Shown here piece after piece: positions 8,847-17,368 of a stretch of 64,000 nt of DNA. Both the position numbers and the translations under genes were made by a program. This DNA is from Priestia filamentosa. GTDB taxonomy: Bacteria; Bacillota; Bacilli; Bacillales; Bacillaceae_H. Below the pieces are notes generated by a model that was not told the DNA's origin, ran no database searches, and saw nothing but the letters and a program-made list of their open reading frames with translations. Within the stretch, counting starts at the first letter, position 1; every line of letters starts with the position of its first letter. The DNA lies in NCBI RefSeq assembly GCF_900177535.1, contig NZ_FXAJ01000010.1:1-64000 (forward strand), in the 5' to 3' direction.

Positions 8847-8982
8847 ATTGTTGAAGATATTTAGAATTATACTATTATCAACTAAGCCCACTATAGCTGT
8901 GGTCTCTGATCTCATGCTTCAGTTTTTTACGAATTGAGATAAAGGAGATAGAACAAAATAAAAACTACCATAAACAAAACAC

Positions 8983-9011
8983 TTGCCAAAAAGAAAAATA
9001 CAGTGTATATT
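8983..9011 (+). promoter_or_regulatory. SigA promoter of the marR-nitroreductase operon
   Basis: TTGCCA (8983-8988) and TATATT (9006-9011) with a 17-base spacer, about 60 bases before the regulator gene. The rest of 8847-8982 shows no feature. Confidence 0.65.
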
Positions 9012-9040
9012 ATTGATACATCAATTATTGACGTATCAAT
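9012..9040 (+). promoter_or_regulatory. Tandem operator palindromes
   Basis: ATTGATACATCAAT (9012-9025, perfect 6-bp arms) and ATTGACGTATCAAT (9027-9040, one mismatch) are two copies of one palindrome, 15 bp apart, starting right after the -10 hexamer. They are the likely autorepression site of the MarR regulator encoded next. Confidence 0.65.
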
Positions 9041-9071
9041 TAATTTATTTGGAAGAAAGAAGGGATAATTT

Positions 9072-9506
9072 TTGACAACAAGGTGTTCACAAGAAGGGGA
9101 AATTTTGTATCAACTACACTACTTAAGCAAAGTGATTGGCTTGAAATTTGAAGAATGTACTGGCATTAGCCAATCTCGATTAGAATTGCTTACATTGCTT
9201 TATCAAGTTGATGAAATCAGTCAAAGTGACCTTCAAAAAAAGGTGAATATTGATGGGGCTGCTATTACAAGACACGTCAAACAGCTTGAGAACAAAGGAA
9301 TGGTATCAAGAAGAAGGAAACCTGAAGATAACCGAATAACGCTTGTTAAGTTATCTAACCAAGGACGAGAACGAATCGAGTCTTACAAGAAAGAGAAAGA
9401 GCGTTTCATGGAGGAAATGCTTGTTAATATTAGCACAGAAGAACGTAATGTACTTCTTCATTTACTATCACAAATGAAAAAAAATATAGAAAATATTAAA
9501 GCATAG
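9072..9506 (+). CDS. MarR family transcriptional regulator
   Basis: 144-residue winged-helix regulator. The HTH is around residues 50-75 (SQSDLQKKVNIDGAAITRHVKQLENKGMV) and the wing has the usual D-N-R (RKPEDNRI). It most likely represses its own operon through the two palindromes after the -10. The start is TTG, with GAAGGGA ten bases upstream; no better-placed ATG exists. It is followed 13 bases later by a nitroreductase, an arrangement typical of redox, quinone or electrophile-sensing MarR regulators. The inducer cannot be read from sequence; the N-terminal Cys5 and Cys36 could matter but this is speculative. Confidence 0.85.
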   Translation: MTTRCSQEGEILYQLHYLSKVIGLKFEECTGISQSRLELLTLLYQVDEISQSDLQKKVNIDGAAITRHVKQLENKGMVSRRRKPEDNRITLVKLSNQGRERIESYKKEKERFMEEMLVNISTEERNVLLHLLSQMKKNIENIKA

Positions 9507-9519
9507 AGGAGTTTTACAG

Positions 9520-10158
9520 ATGGGGACTACAGTAAAAACAAATGATTTTATGAAAATCATGAAAGAACGTCGATCTATACGTAACTATGATCCAACAGTT
9601 AAAATCAGCAAGGAAGAAATGACTGCAATATTAGAAGAAGCAACTACAGCACCATCTTCAGTCAATGCGCAGCCATGGCGTTTTCTTGTTATTGAAAGTG
9701 ACGAAGGAAAAGAAGAACTTGCGAAACTAGCTAAATTTAATCAATCACAAGTTACTACTTCCTCTGCAGTTATCGCAGTATTTGCAGACATGCAAAATGG
9801 TGAATATATCGAAGAGATTTACTCAAAAGCCGTTGAGCTTGGATATATGCCACAAGAAGTTAAAGAAAGACAAGTACAAGCTTTAACTGCGCATTTTGCG
9901 AAGCTGCCGGCACAAGACAACCGTGAAACGATTCTAATTGATGCAGGACTTGTTTCAATGCAGTTAATGCTGACAGCTCGTGCTCATGGATATGACACGA
10001 ATCCAATTGGAGGATATGAAAAAGAAAATATGGCCGAAGTTTTTGGAATAGAAAAAGAGCGTTATGTACCTGTTATGCTTTTATCAATTGGAAAGTCAGT
10101 TGATGAAGGATATGCTTCATATCGTTTCCCTATTGATAAAATTACACAGTGGAAATAA
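9520..10158 (+). CDS. Nitroreductase family protein (YodC/YdgI-like)
   Basis: 212-residue FMN-dependent NAD(P)H oxidoreductase. The family signatures are the N-terminal RRSIRNYD, the flavin-binding TAPSSVNAQPWRFLVIES, the Gly-rich region NPIGGYEKE and the C-terminal PVMLLSIGK. It resembles B. subtilis YodC, a quinone/nitro-compound reductase induced by electrophiles. SD GAGGAG precedes the ATG. Second gene of the marR operon, so probably derepressed by the substrate sensed by the regulator. Confidence 0.88.
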   Translation: MGTTVKTNDFMKIMKERRSIRNYDPTVKISKEEMTAILEEATTAPSSVNAQPWRFLVIESDEGKEELAKLAKFNQSQVTTSSAVIAVFADMQNGEYIEEIYSKAVELGYMPQEVKERQVQALTAHFAKLPAQDNRETILIDAGLVSMQLMLTARAHGYDTNPIGGYEKENMAEVFGIEKERYVPVMLLSIGKSVDEGYASYRFPIDKITQWK

Positions 10159-10325
10159 TACAATTTTACATTAGAAAATAGTAATGATTATTTAATTAAG
10201 ATTCATATGTGTTTGAAGATTACAAAATGCTCTCTAGAATATATTAGGTATTTAAGAAAGTATAAATATCTAGTCTAATAAATAAAAAAGAGCAGACAAA
10301 TTTGGGAATTTAGGGCTATTTAATC

Positions 10326-10368
10326 AGAATCCATTTTGAAAAACCTTTTTCAAAGTGGATTCTTTTTA
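10326..10368 (+). terminator. Terminator-like hairpin after the nitroreductase gene
   Basis: AGAATCCATTTTGAAAAA and its near-complement TTTTTCAAAGTGGATTCT plus T4, about 170 bases after the stop. Between 10369 and 10646 I see no gene; the longest open stretch (42 codons from 10435) has no SD and no recognisable motif. Confidence 0.75.
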
Positions 10369-10646
10369 TTTACTGGAGAGGGTAAGTTCCGAGAAGTTTT
10401 TAGCTAATTCTAAAGTTAGTGGTTAAAGAAATAGTATGCATGTACTTGTTGGTACGGGCAGGTGCTTTGCTTCTTCTTTATCTTTTGAACTGTTTTACAT
10501 TATACATTTTCATTTAGAGAAATTATATCTAGAGGACTTTATCTATTATTATGAGGTTTAATTTTTCAGCTTTTATGGGAGTAAGGATGCTTTGCTTTTA
10601 TTTATATGACGGGTTCTTATTATAAGAATTATTGTCAGTTTTCATT

Positions 10647-10680
10647 AAAAAACCTTGCTTCTTATAAAGCAAGGTTTTTC
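10647..10680. terminator. Terminator of the minus-strand aldo/keto reductase
   Basis: AAAAACCTTGCTT, loop, AAGCAAGGTTTTT, immediately downstream of the minus-strand stop codon. A-rich and T-rich on both sides, so it may act in both directions. Confidence 0.88.
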
Positions 10681-10684
10681 CATA

Positions 10685-11527
10685 TTAAAATTCCTCATAT
10701 ATAGCAGGATCTTGATCGTTAATTCTTCCATCTGGACGAGAAAGGGAAGCAATTTCTTTCATATCTTTCTCATCAAGAGAAAAGTCAAAGATAGAAATAT
10801 TCTCAAGCTGGCGCTCAGGAGAGGCTGACTTCGGAATAGGAACCGCTCCTAGCTGATAGTGCCAGCGCAAAATAACTTGAGAGATCGTTTTGTTGTGTTT
10901 TTCGGCAATGTGAGCAAGTTGATCGTTACGAAGGACATCACTTGCACGAGATAAAGGACTCCATGATTCTGTTTTTATATTCTGTTCTACATGCCATTTA
11001 TGTTGGTATTCCTGATTAAAAGCCGGATGAAGTTCAATTTGATTTATACTTGGCTTCACACCTGTTTCACGTTCAAGTCGTTCAATATGTTCAGGTAAGA
11101 AATTGCAAACACCGATTGAGCGGATAAGACCCCATTTTTTAGCTTCAATTAGTGCTTGCCATGCTTCTACATAGTGATCTTGTTTTGGGTTTGGCCAGTG
11201 AATAAGATATAAATCATAGTAATCCAAGTTAGCTCTGTATAGAGACTCTTGAATTGTTGTAACAGCTTTATCATATTCATGATAACGACCAGGAAGTTTG
11301 GATGTAATTCTTAACTGTTCTCTTGGAATGGAGCTACGGCGAATTGCTTCCCCAACAGTTCCTTCATTCTCATAGTTATAAGCAGTATCAATTAAGCGAT
11401 ATCCAATGTCAATAGCACTCTTAATCGCATTAGATCCCACATTTCCATTAAGAGCGTATGTACCAAAACCGATAGCAGGGATTGTTGTACCATCATTAAG
11501 CGTAACTTCTGGTATTGACTTACTCAT
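10685..11527 (-). CDS. Aldo/keto reductase
   Basis: 280-residue NADPH-dependent carbonyl reductase of the AKR superfamily. The catalytic tetrad is readable: Asp and Tyr in LIDTAYNYENEG, Lys in ITSKLPG, and His in YLIHWPNP. The cofactor-binding segment IPIPKSASPERQLENI-like (VPIPKSASPERQ) is near the C-terminus. ATG preceded by AAGGAGTG. Monocistronic on the minus strand. Substrate is not predictable; it is distinct from the yvgN-type paralogue at 19338-20177. Confidence 0.9.
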   Translation of the reverse strand: MSKSIPEVTLNDGTTIPAIGFGTYALNGNVGSNAIKSAIDIGYRLIDTAYNYENEGTVGEAIRRSSIPREQLRITSKLPGRYHEYDKAVTTIQESLYRANLDYYDLYLIHWPNPKQDHYVEAWQALIEAKKWGLIRSIGVCNFLPEHIERLERETGVKPSINQIELHPAFNQEYQHKWHVEQNIKTESWSPLSRASDVLRNDQLAHIAEKHNKTISQVILRWHYQLGAVPIPKSASPERQLENISIFDFSLDEKDMKEIASLSRPDGRINDQDPAIYEEF

Positions 11528-11693
11528 TATGAATCACTCCTTTTATATTTAATTTACCACTTTTTGGGCAATTGAAACAATTTTAAAAGCTTATCATGGT
11601 AATGTTATGAACTTAATAGGAATTTGTCATCTTCATAATAGAGAAAAATTGGTAAGATGAGTGTAGGATTAATTTTAGTGAGGTGGAGTGGAG

Positions 11694-12497
11694 ATGAAGA
11701 AACTAATTAGTTATATCACTGTTTTCTTGCTTGTTTGTAGTACTGTGACCATTTTTCTTGGACAACCTTCTCAAAGGGTACATGCAGCGAAAAATTCAAA
11801 TGTGAAAGAGCTTAATGTAGGAGAGTTTTTTAATGATAAAAACGGTACATTTGTACTCCGAGATATGAAGACTGGAAAAACACTCTTTTATAACAAAGAG
11901 AGAGCTCAAACAAGATTTGCCCCGCAATCTACATTCAAAATTCCAAATTCACTTATCGGCCTGCAAGTTGGAGCTGTAAGGGATGAATATGATATTAAAT
12001 ATTGGGATGGAGAAAAGCGTGAGATTGAAGAGTGGAATCGAGACCATACGCTTGGATCTGCTTTGCGTTATTCAGTTGTTTGGTACTATCAAGAGATGGC
12101 TCGTGATATTGGAAACGATCGAATGAAAGAGTGGATAGAGAAAATATCTTATGGGAATAAGGATATTAGCGGTGGAATTGATCAGTTTTGGTTAAGTAGC
12201 TCCCTTAAAATCTCACCACTAGAACAAGTAGATTTTATAGAAGAACTGTACAAAGAAGAGCTTCCCTTTGATTTAGATGTAATGAGAACTGTAAAACGAA
12301 TGATGGTTCAAAAAGAAGGAAGAACTTACACCATCCATGCGAAAACAGGTCAAGGAAGCGAACAAGGATGGTATGTTGGGTACGTTGAAAGAGAAGGACA
12401 TGACTATGCATTTGCCGTTAACCTTGATGGTACATCTGCAGAAGCTAAGAGGATTACAGAAGAAGTATTGAAGAAATATAATATAATCAAAGAATAA
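11694..12497 (+). CDS. Class D (OXA-type) beta-lactamase
   Basis: 267-residue secreted serine beta-lactamase, related to the chromosomal class D enzymes of Bacillus (YbxI/BPU-like). Signal peptide at residues 1-30 with an Ala-x-Ala-type site (VHAAK). The active-site motifs are Ser79-Thr-Phe-Lys82, Tyr126-Ser127-Val128 and Lys217-Thr218-Gly219. A GTG at 11688 is in frame, but GAGGTGGAG fits the ATG at 11694. Stand-alone gene with its own terminator and no neighbouring regulator. The sequence shows the fold and motifs; actual substrate range or phenotype cannot be inferred, since some YbxI homologues are weak enzymes. Confidence 0.92.
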   Translation: MKKLISYITVFLLVCSTVTIFLGQPSQRVHAAKNSNVKELNVGEFFNDKNGTFVLRDMKTGKTLFYNKERAQTRFAPQSTFKIPNSLIGLQVGAVRDEYDIKYWDGEKREIEEWNRDHTLGSALRYSVVWYYQEMARDIGNDRMKEWIEKISYGNKDISGGIDQFWLSSSLKISPLEQVDFIEELYKEELPFDLDVMRTVKRMMVQKEGRTYTIHAKTGQGSEQGWYVGYVEREGHDYAFAVNLDGTSAEAKRITEEVLKKYNIIKE

Positions 12498-12499
12498 GA

Positions 12500-12536
12500 A
12501 AAAGGGTAAGAAGCTGGTTGCTTCTTACCCTTTTAT
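12500..12536. terminator. Bidirectional terminator
   Basis: AAAGGGTAAGAAG and CTTCTTACCCTTTT around a 7-base loop, between the convergent beta-lactamase gene and gabD. Confidence 0.92.
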
Positions 12537-12541
12537 ATGAA

Positions 12542-13966
12542 TTAAAGCCCTGTTGAAATATATTTTACTTCAAGATAGTCTTCGATGCCGTAATGACTTC
12601 CTTCACGTCCAAGTCCACTTTCTTTAAAGCCTCCAAATGGAGCTTGTGCAGTAGATGGCGAACCATCATTTACACCAACAATTCCATATTCAAGTTCTTC
12701 AGAGATATATGTTGCTTCTTTTAAATCTTGAGTAAATACATAGCCTGCTAAGCCATATGGACTGTTATTTGCACGTTCAACAGCTTCTTCTGTTGTTTTA
12801 AACGTTACGATTGGTGCAAGTGGCCCAAATGTTTCTTCAAACATACATTTCATATCTTCTGTTACGTTTGTGATAACAGTTGGTTCCATAAAGGAGCCAC
12901 CTTTGTTTGTAATAGCATTTCCACCTACAAGCACCTTAGCTCCTTTTTCAGTTGCGTCTTTAATTTGAGCAACTACTTTATCAACAGCTTTTTGATTAAT
13001 AAGTGGCCCAACATTTGTATCTTTTTCAAGCCCGTTTCCAACTTTAATTTCTTTCACTTTTGCAACGAATTTTTCTGTAAATTCTTCGGCAATATTTTCG
13101 TGAACAAAAATACGGTTTGGACAAATACAAATTTGTCCGGCATTAGAGAATTTAGCAGTAGCCAATCCTTGTACAGCAGCGTCAATATCAGCATTCTCTG
13201 TTACGATAAATGGAGCATGTCCACCAAGTTCAAGAGAAAGTTTTTTCACTGTATCAGCAGCACCACGCATTAAATGCTTACCAACAGCTGTTGAACCTGT
13301 AAATGTTAACTTACGAATACGGCCATCTTTTTGCCACGTATCACCAATTGCAGCTGCATCACCTGTTACAACGTTAATAACGCCGTTTGGAACACCAGCT
13401 TCTTCTGCAAGCTCTGCAAGACGGAATGCTGTGAATGGTGTTTCTTCAGACGGTTTTACAACAATTGTGCATCCTGCTGCAAGAGCTGGAGCAACTTTGC
13501 GTGTGATCATAGCAGCTGGGAAGTTCCAAGGCGTAATTGCTGCAACAACACCAACCGGTTGTCTTTTTACAGTAATACGTTTATTAGGATGACTTGCCGG
13601 AATTGTTTCACCGTAAAGACGCTGACCTTCAGCAGCAAACCAAGCGATATAATCATTTCCATAGGCAATTTCACCTTTTGCTTGAGCTAATGGTTTCCCT
13701 TGTTCTGTTGTCATAATTTGAGCAAGATTGTCCGTATCTTTCTCAATTAATTCATGCCATTTCATTAAAATTGCACTACGTTCTTTTGCTGTTTTCTTAG
13801 ACCATGTTTTAAAAGCTTTATGAGCGGCATCAGCAGCATCTTTTGCCTCTTGTGCTCCTGCATTTGGAATAGCTCCAATAATTTCATTTGTAGCAGGATT
13901 AATAACGTCTATTGTTTTTTCTACTGTTGACCATTTTCCATTAATATATAATTTATTTGGATACAT
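12542..13966 (-). CDS. gabD: NAD(P)-dependent succinate-semialdehyde dehydrogenase
   Basis: Aldehyde dehydrogenase of 474 residues oxidising succinate semialdehyde to succinate, the last step of GABA breakdown. The motifs are the oxyanion/cofactor segment TPWNFPAAM, the general base Glu246 in LELGGHAP, and the nucleophile Cys280 in NAGQICIC, where the second Cys282 matches the redox-switch pair of GabD enzymes. ATG preceded by AGGAGG. No GABA transaminase is adjacent. The divergent LysR gene is the likely regulator. A related semialdehyde specificity is possible, but the CxC pattern favours GabD. Confidence 0.9.
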   Translation of the reverse strand: MYPNKLYINGKWSTVEKTIDVINPATNEIIGAIPNAGAQEAKDAADAAHKAFKTWSKKTAKERSAILMKWHELIEKDTDNLAQIMTTEQGKPLAQAKGEIAYGNDYIAWFAAEGQRLYGETIPASHPNKRITVKRQPVGVVAAITPWNFPAAMITRKVAPALAAGCTIVVKPSEETPFTAFRLAELAEEAGVPNGVINVVTGDAAAIGDTWQKDGRIRKLTFTGSTAVGKHLMRGAADTVKKLSLELGGHAPFIVTENADIDAAVQGLATAKFSNAGQICICPNRIFVHENIAEEFTEKFVAKVKEIKVGNGLEKDTNVGPLINQKAVDKVVAQIKDATEKGAKVLVGGNAITNKGGSFMEPTVITNVTEDMKCMFEETFGPLAPIVTFKTTEEAVERANNSPYGLAGYVFTQDLKEATYISEELEYGIVGVNDGSPSTAQAPFGGFKESGLGREGSHYGIEDYLEVKYISTGL

Positions 13967-14047
13967 TGTACAACCTCCTAAGTATGAATAAGTCTTGTTG
14001 TTATCTACATTATCTACACTAGCACCATTTTTGCTTTGGGGGAACTT

Positions 14048-14064
14048 CCCTTATATACTAAGGG
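14048..14064. promoter_or_regulatory. Palindrome between gabD and the LysR gene
   Basis: CCCTTA-N5-TAAGGG, perfect 6-bp arms, in the divergent intergenic region about 28 bases before the LysR start. It is a candidate LysR-type binding site. Confidence 0.5.
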
Positions 14065-14091
14065 TATAACCAAATGTTATAGGTGATGCAA

Positions 14092-14952
14092 ATGAGAACA
14101 GAATGGCTTCAATCTTTTATAGAAACAGCTAAAAAAAGAAGCTTAAGCAAAGCAAGCGAGGCTCTGCATATGACACAGCCTGCGCTTAGTAAGCAAATGA
14201 AAAAACTAGAAAATGATTTAGGTGCAACCTTATTTATTCGCTCAGCTTCAGGAGTTGAGCTCACGAAAGCAGGAGAAATATTGTTTCGAGAAAGTGAGGA
14301 CATCTTGTCTAAAATACATGCCGTTGAAAGGAGCATTAGAGCTTCTGAAGAGCAAGGGAATATTACTATTGGAACATGGCAAAGCATGGCGGCTTTTTAT
14401 TTACCATACAAGCTAGCACTAGCTAACGATGAAAAGTCTCACATTGATATTAAGATTGGACATCACTATAAAGATTTGCTAACGCAGTTAGACACTAATG
14501 AAATTGATGCTGCTCTTTTTGATGACCGGGCAATTCAACATTCGCATTGGAGTAAGAGCTTACTAAAGGAGCCCTTTTATCTTTTTGTAAATGAACAACA
14601 TCCGCTTGCTAGGAAAAAGAGCGTGTCTTTTTCAGAGTTTCAGCAAGAGAAGATTGTTGTTCTCCCTTCAGGATGTGATGTAAGAACGCTTGTGGAGAAA
14701 GAATATGAGCATCATGGTATCACTCTTAGAGTTAGCAGTGAAATCGAGTTTGCTCAGAGTATTATCGGGTTTATTTCGGCAAACTTAGGCATTTCTATCC
14801 TCCCAGAAATTTTCACGAAAGATATTGGACGTTCAAATATTAAGGCTCTGCCAATTGAGGATTTTCATCTTCAAAGAGAAACTTCTTTGATAACAAAAAA
14901 TCCGGACATAGGGAAAAAACTTTATAAGTTATTCTTTAGTTCAGATATTTGA
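14092..14952 (+). CDS. LysR family transcriptional regulator
   Basis: 287 residues. The N-terminal HTH is clear (WLQSFIETAKKRSLSKASEA then LHMTQPALSKQMKKLE), followed by the periplasmic-binding-like effector domain. The ATG at 14092 is chosen over the GTG at 14083 and ATG at 14086 because AGGTG lies six bases upstream and LysR proteins start just before the LQSF motif. Divergent from gabD with a palindrome between them, so regulation of gabD is likely. Effector unknown; a GABA-derived ligand would be consistent. Confidence 0.88.
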   Translation: MRTEWLQSFIETAKKRSLSKASEALHMTQPALSKQMKKLENDLGATLFIRSASGVELTKAGEILFRESEDILSKIHAVERSIRASEEQGNITIGTWQSMAAFYLPYKLALANDEKSHIDIKIGHHYKDLLTQLDTNEIDAALFDDRAIQHSHWSKSLLKEPFYLFVNEQHPLARKKSVSFSEFQQEKIVVLPSGCDVRTLVEKEYEHHGITLRVSSEIEFAQSIIGFISANLGISILPEIFTKDIGRSNIKALPIEDFHLQRETSLITKNPDIGKKLYKLFFSSDI

Positions 14953-15068
14953 TCCTGTTATTCCTCCTAGAGATAAGGAAGGTTTTCTTTAGTGTGAAAT
15001 ACTATCAAAACAGTAATATTCATGTATAATGATAGAGCTATGATTTTCTATTAGATGGAAGAGGAGAA

Positions 15069-15854
15069 ATGGAAATAATGTTGGACGAAGATATCGTAAA
15101 AGAGCCTGTGTCATTTGAAGAGCAGCATCAAGTTGTTCGTAGAAACACAGGATTCTACGACTTGAAATGGGCTAAAAAGTTTGACCCAGCAAGCAGTTTT
15201 TCATGGAACTGGGCGGCTTTTTTTCTAAATACATTATGGTTTGCATATCGAAAAATGTACAAACAATTCTACATCTTTTGTGGCCTTGAACTTATTTGGT
15301 TTTCTTTATCTTTTTTAGTTGAAATTCCACTGTGGTCAGATGTTGGGTTTTATCTGATTTGCTCACTTGTTATTGGCATGTGTGCTAATGGTTGGTATTA
15401 CAAACAAGTGATGAACATTTTATCAAAAGCAGAAGAGTTTCCTGAAATAAGAAGAGAAGCTTATTTTCAAACAAAAGGTGGTACACATATTGGCGTTGCT
15501 CTTGGACTAACAGCGCTTGCTATTGCTGTATTTCTAGGGGCAGGTACTTGTCTGTCTTATATACCAACAAAAGCTAATGTAAAATCAATTGTCAGCTCTA
15601 GTGATGAAGGGATAACGCTTGAAGCTTACAATGATGATCCAAAGTGGACATATGTAGAAGAAAGAGGACGTCATTATGTTGTTGAATTCTCAGGCTATGA
15701 TTATGCTGAAAAAGAAAATGTCCTTATTACATTCAACGTTTACTTAGATAAACAGCTATATGAATGGAAGGATATTTATATTGATGGGAAGAAATTAAAT
15801 CAAGATGATGCATATGATTATGAAACATGGATTGAAGAAAATTCATCCTGGTAA
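15069..15854 (+). CDS. DUF2628 membrane protein
   Basis: 261 residues. The N-terminal half resembles DUF2628, with the motif SWNWAAFFLNTLWFAYRKMY followed by two hydrophobic helices (about residues 75-115). A fourth helix is near residues 145-163, followed by a soluble C-terminal domain of about 95 residues predicted outside the membrane. ATG preceded by AGAGGAG. Monocistronic with its own terminator. Function unknown; the C-terminal domain has no motif I recognise. Confidence 0.75.
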   Translation: MEIMLDEDIVKEPVSFEEQHQVVRRNTGFYDLKWAKKFDPASSFSWNWAAFFLNTLWFAYRKMYKQFYIFCGLELIWFSLSFLVEIPLWSDVGFYLICSLVIGMCANGWYYKQVMNILSKAEEFPEIRREAYFQTKGGTHIGVALGLTALAIAVFLGAGTCLSYIPTKANVKSIVSSSDEGITLEAYNDDPKWTYVEERGRHYVVEFSGYDYAEKENVLITFNVYLDKQLYEWKDIYIDGKKLNQDDAYDYETWIEENSSW

Positions 15855-15859
15855 ACATT

Positions 15860-15908
15860 AAATATAAAAAAAGTCAGTGCTTATTACGCTGGCTTTTTTT
15901 ATATTTAA
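15860..15908 (+). terminator. Terminator after the DUF2628 gene
   Basis: TAAATATAAAAAAAGTCAG...GC paired with GCTGGCTTTTTTTATATTTA, a long stem with a T7 run. Confidence 0.85.
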
Positions 15909-15965
15909 TTATCTAATAATTCTAACTATAAGCTGGATATTTGCATATAGAAGCGCTATAATTAT

Positions 15966-15988
15966 ATTATGGAACGACGTATCATAAT
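15966..15988 (+). promoter_or_regulatory. Inverted repeat upstream of kdgT
   Basis: ATTATG and CATAAT arms with an 11-base spacer containing GGAACGACGTAT. A possible operator for the IclR-type regulator encoded at 18363-19133. The assignment is by position only. Confidence 0.35.
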
Positions 15989-16021
15989 GCGGAACAAATA
16001 TTGTGTTTGGGTATTGGTTTT

Positions 16022-16035
16022 TGAAAGCGCTTTAT
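16022..16035 (+). promoter_or_regulatory. cre-like site upstream of kdgT
   Basis: TGAAAGCGCTTTAT matches most of the CcpA consensus TGWAANCGNTNWCA, failing at the last two bases. Carbon-catabolite repression of the keto-deoxygluconate genes would make sense. Confidence 0.4.
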
Positions 16036-16083
16036 ATAATGTATTTTATAATTCATTTCTACATTCAAGAAACTACTAGAAGC

Positions 16084-16285
16084 AAGGAGAGAATAAAAAT
16101 GGTAGAGCCCTAATAGATGTTTGGCTAGTAGAAAAGAGTGATGACCCTACATTTATTACGAGTAATCATAATCCTATGTTGTTGACAAGGAAATTAAAGA
16201 TGTGTTCATCCGAAGTTGTAGAAATCGTCATTTATCTAAAGAAGATCTTATACGAACATGCCCCCTAGAAAAGCATCACGTCTAA
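16084..16285 (+). pseudogene. Probable remnant of a short or truncated gene
   Basis: An SD (AAGGAG, 16084-16089) and ATG (16099) lead into a stop after four codons. Coding-like text continues in another frame (LIDVWLVEKSDDPTFITSNHN) and, after a second shift near 16178, in a third frame (VVDKEIKDVFIRSCRNRH...EKHHV) to a TAA at 16283. I do not recognise the parent protein. The rest of 15909-16335 holds the cre-like site and inverted repeat and no other gene. Confidence 0.35.
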
Positions 16286-16335
16286 AATCTTAATTTCCTA
16301 ATGTTTACCCCTATTAAAAAAGAAGAGTGAGGTAA

Positions 16336-17337
16336 ATGATGATGAAAATTATGAAGACGATTGAAAAGATTCCTGGTGGTCTTATGCTTGTGCCGCTTTT
16401 TCTTGGAGCTGTTATCCACACATTTGCCCCGAAATCTGGTGAATATTTTGGATCCTTTACAAATGGCTTAATGACAGGTACTGTTCCAATCTTAGCTGTT
16501 TGGTTCTTCTGCATGGGAGCAGGAATCAATATAAAGGCTACAGGAATAGTTCTTAGAAAATCTGGTACACTCGTTGTCACAAAAATTGCTGTTGCTTGGG
16601 TTGTAGCAGTGATTGCCGCTTTGCTTATTCCAGATGGAGGAGTTCAATCAGGCTTTTTTACAGGACTTTCTGTGCTTGCTTTAGTTTCAATGATGGATAT
16701 GACAAACGGGGGACTTTATGCATCAATTATGCAGCAATACGGGACGAAAGAAGAAGCAGGTGCATTTGTGCTGATGTCGCTTGAGTCTGGTCCTCTTGTT
16801 ACAATGCTAATCCTTGGTACAACAGGTCTAGCTGCATTTGAACCACAGACGTTTGTTGGAGCTGTTTTACCTTTCTTAATTGGTTTTGTGCTTGGAAATA
16901 TAGATAATGATTTTCGAACCTTTTTTAGTAAAGCAACACATACAATGATTCCCTTCTTTGGTTTTGCCCTAGGAAATACGATAGACCTTGGCGTAATTGT
17001 AGAAACAGGACTTCTTGGGGTTGTGATGGGACTGCTTGTTATTGGTGTAACAGGAGTTCCACTCATGCTAGCAGACAAGTTTATCGGGGGAGGAAACGGT
17101 ACAGCAGGAATTGCGGCCTCAAGTACGGCAGGAGCAGCCGTTGCAAATCCGATGATTATCGCAAGTATTAAGCCAGAATTTATGCCCGTAGCTCAATCTG
17201 CTACAGCTCTTGTTGCTGCTTCCGTTATTGTTACATCCATTCTGGTTCCTATTCTCACCGCATATTGGGCGAAATATATGAATAAGAAAAAGGGAGCATC
17301 TGTTGGAGAACAAACAAACAATACAAGCACACTATAA
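16336..17337 (+). CDS. kdgT: 2-keto-3-deoxygluconate permease
   Basis: Proton-coupled uptake of 2-keto-3-deoxygluconate across the membrane. 333 residues with about ten hydrophobic helices. Family-typical stretches include [15 protein letters not shown] at the N-terminus, [13 protein letters not shown] and the Gly/Ala-rich [16 protein letters not shown]. Three successive ATGs (16336, 16339, 16342) follow GAGTGAGGT, and any could be used. It is followed 31 bases later by kdgK, giving a transport-then-phosphorylation operon. Confidence 0.93.
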   Translation: MMMKIMKTIEKIPGGLMLVPLFLGAVIHTFAPKSGEYFGSFTNGLMTGTVPILAVWFFCMGAGINIKATGIVLRKSGTLVVTKIAVAWVVAVIAALLIPDGGVQSGFFTGLSVLALVSMMDMTNGGLYASIMQQYGTKEEAGAFVLMSLESGPLVTMLILGTTGLAAFEPQTFVGAVLPFLIGFVLGNIDNDFRTFFSKATHTMIPFFGFALGNTIDLGVIVETGLLGVVMGLLVIGVTGVPLMLADKFIGGGNGTAGIAASSTAGAAVANPMIIASIKPEFMPVAQSATALVAASVIVTSILVPILTAYWAKYMNKKKGASVGEQTNNTSTL

Positions 17338-17368
17338 GCAATTCAGCTAAAGGGAGGGTTTAAGGAAG

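Noticed and set aside
10369-10646. Forty-two-codon open stretch from 10435 in the gap between two terminators
   Set aside because: No SD, no recognisable motif and ordinary intergenic composition. Not reported as a gene.
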